Of a stretch of DNA of 64,000 bases, positions 61,004 through 64,000 are shown piece after piece. The DNA lies in contig CAXATH010000003.1 in NCBI GenBank assembly GCA_963972195.1, positions 124,001 through 188,000 of the forward strand, read 5' to 3'. Made by a program: the position numbers and the translations under genes. Source of the stretch: Litorimonas sp963972195 (lineage in GTDB: Bacteria; Pseudomonadota; Alphaproteobacteria; Caulobacterales; Maricaulaceae). How positions within the stretch are numbered: position 1 is the first letter of the stretch; every line of letters starts with the position of its first letter. A model generated the notes under the pieces. That model was not told the origin of the DNA. It did not search any database and saw only the letters and a program-made list of their open reading frames with translations.

Positions 61004-62035
61004 ATGAAATTCGGCGATGTCTTTGACCTTTTGAGAGTCGTCTAAATTGAGGACGAGAACGCGGTCCCCCTCCACGATAACGCCTACATTCTCTAACCCC
61101 ACAATATTGACCTGAGGACCGTCAGACATGACGAGGCAGTCCTTTGAGTCCAAGAGTTGAGTGTTTTCAGGGTGGCAGGACACCTCATGCTTTTGACGGA
61201 CATCAAATAAAGATCGGTAGCTTCCTAAATCGCTCCAACCGATATTACACGGGACGACTGCGGCCTTATCCGTGCGTTCCATGACTGCATAGTCGATGGA
61301 ATTGGACGGAGCGTTTTCAAACGCCTCTTCATTCAGCGCAATCAAATTTCCGGCTCGAACCGCTTTATCATAAGCTTCCGTGACGGCTTCAAGAATTTTG
61401 GGCTCAAACCGTGCCATTTCCTGAAGGAATTTTTCAGCTGAGAAGAGGAATATGCCTGAATTCCAGTCAAACTCGCCGCTATCGCAATACTCCCTAGCCG
61501 TTTTTTCATCTGGCTTTTCCTTGAAATCCTCAACTTTGAAAACGCCTTCGGAAATGCTTTCTGAGCGTTTTATGTAGCCATATCCTGTCTCCGGGCTCTC
61601 GGGATAAATCCCGAAAGTGACAATATAACCGTTTCTGGCCGAGTCAGTCGCTTTCTCGACAGCTTTATGAAACGCTCCCGGAAATGTAATCACGTGATCG
61701 GCAGGCGCCAAAAGCAGAAGGTCATCTTCCGGGCTGTTCTGTTGAACGTAGAGCGCAGCCGCAACGGCTGCGGCGGCCGTATTTCTTCTGCACGGCTCCC
61801 CAATAATTACGTGATCATCCTTAGACATCTGTTTTCGGAGAATGTCCACCTGAGGCGTTCCGGCCAATATAACTGTTTTGGGTTCGAATAACTCTGCTTT
61901 TAACCTATGGATCGTCTCTTCCAGCATTGTTTGCGGACCGATAAGCGGAAGAAACTGTTTCGGCCTTTCTTCATTAGAGAGTGGCCAGAGACGGCTTCCG
62001 GCACCGCCGGACATAATTACTGGAGTGATCGCCAT
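60986..62035 (-). CDS. manC: Mannose-1-phosphate guanylyltransferase
   Basis: A 349-residue nucleotidyltransferase making GDP-mannose. The signature VIMSGGAGSRLWPLSNEERP is at the N terminus; later blocks are LLAPADHVI, ETGYGYIKRSE, FKEKPDEKTA, and NSGIFLFSAEKFL. Unlike AlgA/ManC enzymes of about 470 residues, it stops before the phosphomannose isomerase domain. It is divergent from gmd, whose enzyme uses its product. The last residues are encoded inside the trcR terminator. Confidence 0.95.
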   Translation of the reverse strand: MAITPVIMSGGAGSRLWPLSNEERPKQFLPLIGPQTMLEETIHRLKAELFEPKTVILAGTPQVDILRKQMSKDDHVIIGEPCRRNTAAAAVAAALYVQQNSPEDDLLLLAPADHVITFPGAFHKAVEKATDSARNGYIVTFGIYPESPETGYGYIKRSESISEGVFKVEDFKEKPDEKTAREYCDSGEFDWNSGIFLFSAEKFLQEMARFEPKILEAVTEAYDKAVRAGNLIALNEEAFENAPSNSIDYAVMERTDKAAVVPCNIGWSDLGSYRSLFDVRQKHEVSCHPENTQLLDSKDCLVMSDGPQVNIVGLENVGVIVEGDRVLVLNLDDSQKVKDIAEFHKKNPD

Positions 62036-62195
62036 AATAATACATTTCCGTGTACGCCCAATATTTGATCTCTTACTGCATAGTAATGGCGAACCTCGCT
62101 CGCAAGGTAAAAGGAGTCTTGCATTCGTTAACCCCTCATATTAGAGGCCTGAGACGTTGGGGAGAGGCGCAGACAAGATTGAAAAAGTTATAAAA

Positions 62196-63263
62196 ATGAC
62201 AAAAATAGCCCTGATTTCTGGTGTCACAGGACAAGACGGCGCCTATTTGGCCGAGCTTTTATTGAATAAGGGCTATATTGTTCACGGTATTAAAAGACGT
62301 TCCTCTTCGTTCAATACGGCTCGAATTGATCATCTTTATGTTGACCCTCACAACCCTGACGCTCGCTTCTTTCTGCATTATGGGGACTTAACCGACTCGA
62401 CAAATATTATTCGGATTGTTCAGGAAACCAAGCCTGATGAAATTTATAATCTCGGCGCTCAATCTCATGTTCAGGTGAGTTTCGAGACTCCTGAATATAC
62501 CGCGAATTCCGACGCTGTCGGTGTCCTACGTTTTCTTGAAGCGATACGTATTTTGGGGATGGAAAAAACAACTCGTTTCTATCAAGCCTCGACCTCTGAA
62601 CTATACGGAAAAGTTGTCGAGACCCCTCAATCTGAAACCACGCCGTTTTATCCCCGCAGCCCCTATGCGGCAGCGAAACTCTACGCTTACTGGATTACGG
62701 TCAATTACCGCGAAGCCTACGGCATACACGCCTCTAACGGGATTTTATTTAATCATGAAAGCCCGCTGCGGGGCGAAACCTTTGTAACTCGTAAAATCAC
62801 GCGGGCTGTCGCCGCCATTCATCACAAGCTACAGGATGTGATCTATCTCGGAAACCTGGATGCCAAGCGGGACTGGGGTCACGCGCGGGATTATGTCGAA
62901 GGCATGTGGCGTATTTTACAACAGGACGAAGCGGATGATTATGTCTTAGGGACAGGCGAGACACATTCCGTAAGGGAATTCGTCGAACTCGCCTTTGCCC
63001 ATATAAATGTAAAAATCGTCTGGGAGGGTGAAGGCATTCACGAGGTCGGCAAAAATGCAGAAACCGGAGATATCCTCGTCCGTATCGACGCCCGTTATTT
63101 CCGCCCAACCGAAGTGGACTTACTTCTCTCCGACCCGTCAAAAGCAAAAGAGAAGCTTGGCTGGTCTCATACAATTGAGTTCAAAGAACTTGTCTCCGAT
63201 ATGGTTGAAAGTGATTTGAAAGTCATCGAAGCTGAAGAGAATCGGTATCAGCGACATGATTAA
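62196..63263 (+). CDS. gmd: GDP-mannose 4,6-dehydratase
   Basis: A 355-residue SDR-type dehydratase converting GDP-mannose to GDP-4-keto-6-deoxymannose. The NADP site is ALISGVTGQDGAYLAELLL, then KRRSSSFNTARIDHLY; the catalytic region has QASTSELYGKVVETPQ and SPYAAAKLYAYWITVNYREAY with the YxxxK pair. ATG 62196 is chosen over an upstream TTG. It overlaps fcl by eight bases, a GDP-L-fucose operon. Confidence 0.95.
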   Translation: MTKIALISGVTGQDGAYLAELLLNKGYIVHGIKRRSSSFNTARIDHLYVDPHNPDARFFLHYGDLTDSTNIIRIVQETKPDEIYNLGAQSHVQVSFETPEYTANSDAVGVLRFLEAIRILGMEKTTRFYQASTSELYGKVVETPQSETTPFYPRSPYAAAKLYAYWITVNYREAYGIHASNGILFNHESPLRGETFVTRKITRAVAAIHHKLQDVIYLGNLDAKRDWGHARDYVEGMWRILQQDEADDYVLGTGETHSVREFVELAFAHINVKIVWEGEGIHEVGKNAETGDILVRIDARYFRPTEVDLLLSDPSKAKEKLGWSHTIEFKELVSDMVESDLKVIEAEENRYQRHD

Positions 63264-64000
63264 TTCCCCACCTTATTCGCTATCCGGTAAACGGATATGG
63301 GTTTGCGGGCATAATGGAATGGTGGGTTCGGCCATTGTAAGGCGTCTTCAAAATGAAGAGAATGTAGACATTCTGACAACAGAGAGATCTGAAGTCGATT
63401 TAGTCGATCAAGCTTCCGTTCAAACATGGGTGTCACAAAACAAACCGGACGCCATTTTCCTTGCGGCCGCAAAAGTCGGCGGCATTCATGCCAATAATAG
63501 CTACCCGGCAGATTTCATTTATCTCAATACAATGATAGCGGCGAATGTTATTCATGCCGCTTATAAAAACGCGGTTGAAAAACTTCTCTTCCTTGGCTCT
63601 TCCTGTATTTATCCCAAAATGGCGCCTCAACCCATCAAAGAGGACGCCCTATTGACGGGCCCTCTGGAGCCCACAAATCAGTGGTATGCCATTGCCAAAA
63701 TTTCCGGGATTATGATGGCGCAGGCGTATCGCGTTCAATATGGCTGCGACTTTATCTCTGCCATGCCGACAAATCTGTACGGCCCGAATGATAATTTTCA
63801 CATGGAGAACTCTCATGTCATCCCTGCGATAATTCAAAAGGTCCATAAAGCAAAAATAAATAATGAACCGACAATAGAAATATGGGGGACGGGGAAAATC
63901 CATCGGGAATTCATGCACGCCGATGACTGCGCGGACGGTCTTGTGTTCCTAATGAAAAATTACTCTCAACCTGACCATATTAACTTGGGCGCCGGGGATG
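63256..64000 (+). CDS. fcl: GDP-L-fucose synthase (C terminus beyond window)
   Basis: The frame from ATG 63256 is open to the end of the window: 248 complete codons. It starts MINSPPYSLSGKRIWVCGHN followed by GMVGSAIVRRL (Rossmann dinucleotide site), has FLAAAKVGGIHANNSYPADF, LGSSCIYPKMAPQP, WYAIAKISGIMMAQAYR with the YxxxK pair, and LYGPNDNFHMENSHVIPA. These are diagnostic of WcaG/Fcl, which epimerises and reduces the Gmd product to GDP-L-fucose for surface polysaccharide. It overlaps gmd by eight bases. Confidence 0.93.
   Translation, partial: MINSPPYSLSGKRIWVCGHNGMVGSAIVRRLQNEENVDILTTERSEVDLVDQASVQTWVSQNKPDAIFLAAAKVGGIHANNSYPADFIYLNTMIAANVIHAAYKNAVEKLLFLGSSCIYPKMAPQPIKEDALLTGPLEPTNQWYAIAKISGIMMAQAYRVQYGCDFISAMPTNLYGPNDNFHMENSHVIPAIIQKVHKAKINNEPTIEIWGTGKIHREFMHADDCADGLVFLMKNYSQPDHINLGAGD

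Noticed and set aside
1..64000. CRISPR arrays, tRNA or rRNA genes, insertion sequences
   Set aside because: No regularly spaced repeats with unique spacers, no T-arm/acceptor patterns outside genes, and no transposase were found on reading both strands.

Overview
The window looks like the chromosome of a marine-type alphaproteobacterium close to the Hyphomonadales/Caulobacterales. Markers for that placement are the alphaproteobacterial families DUF2794, DUF2093, DUF1192 and DUF1465 (RcdA), the DUF1013/TrcR cell-cycle regulator, a 41-residue alpha-type L36, a CtrA-type TTAA-N7-TTAA box, and a GH9 cellulase lipoprotein. The genus is an inference. Most of the sequence is dense, moderately GC-rich core genome in short operons with overlapping stop/start codons. 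No tRNA, rRNA, CRISPR array or insertion sequence was recognised.

Layout. 1-9.9 kb: envelope and housekeeping genes (DUF2794 fragment, DUF1223, AI-2E-type permease, HerA-like ATPase), then a co-directional run gluQRS, TRIC channel, Rieske oxygenase, M19 dipeptidase, M28 peptidase and GIY-YIG protein, facing a TPR protein and rpmJ. 10-14 kb: MltB-type transglycosylase, a coiled-coil lipoprotein and mnmC. 13.9-18.5 kb: an expanded phage-shock (psp) locus. It reads, on the minus strand, two small ORFs, pspA, pspB, pspC, a small secreted protein and a DUF2807 (Toastrack/GIN) protein, with a divergent pspF whose product lacks the sigma-54 contact loop. 18.5-24.1 kb: a proline block with a MarR regulator, proB, proC, proA and the Na+/proline symporter putP. 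24.9-28.5 kb: an accessory region made of two inverted-repeat elements, a GC-rich unassigned stretch and an AT-richer three-gene unit (HTH-SF2 helicase plus two small Cys proteins). 28.6-33.2 kb: a phosphatase and the LPS operon (DUF374 acyltransferase, waaA, lpxK, lpxL-type acyltransferase). 33.2-39.6 kb: GH9 cellulase, chorismate mutase, M23 peptidase, DUF2093, xseA, purD. 39.8-44.4 kb: a lineage-specific lipoprotein, an amidohydrolase and ada. 44.4-51.7 kb: a type II secretion operon gspE-F-G-H-I-J-K-L-M without gspC or gspD beside it. 51.9-56.4 kb: an ABC ATPase and a 1226-residue ABC permease fused to an M1 aminopeptidase. 56.5-61 kb: efp, suhB, kdsA, rpmE, then the cell-cycle genes rcdA (DUF1465), a DUF1192 gene and trcR. 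61-64 kb: GDP-sugar synthesis (manC, gmd and a truncated fcl that runs off the edge).

How the genes fit together. Much of the window concerns the envelope: lipid A/KDO synthesis (waaA, lpxK, lpxL, kdsA), GDP-fucose precursors, psp stress control, peptidoglycan enzymes and type II secretion. The best candidates for something new are the three-gene helicase unit with phased 10-bp repeats in front of it, the sigma-54-uncoupled PspF with its enlarged psp operon, the structured non-coding region at 25.3-25.7 kb, and an intrinsic terminator just upstream of trcR. All functional statements come from reading motifs by eye; no database search was run.
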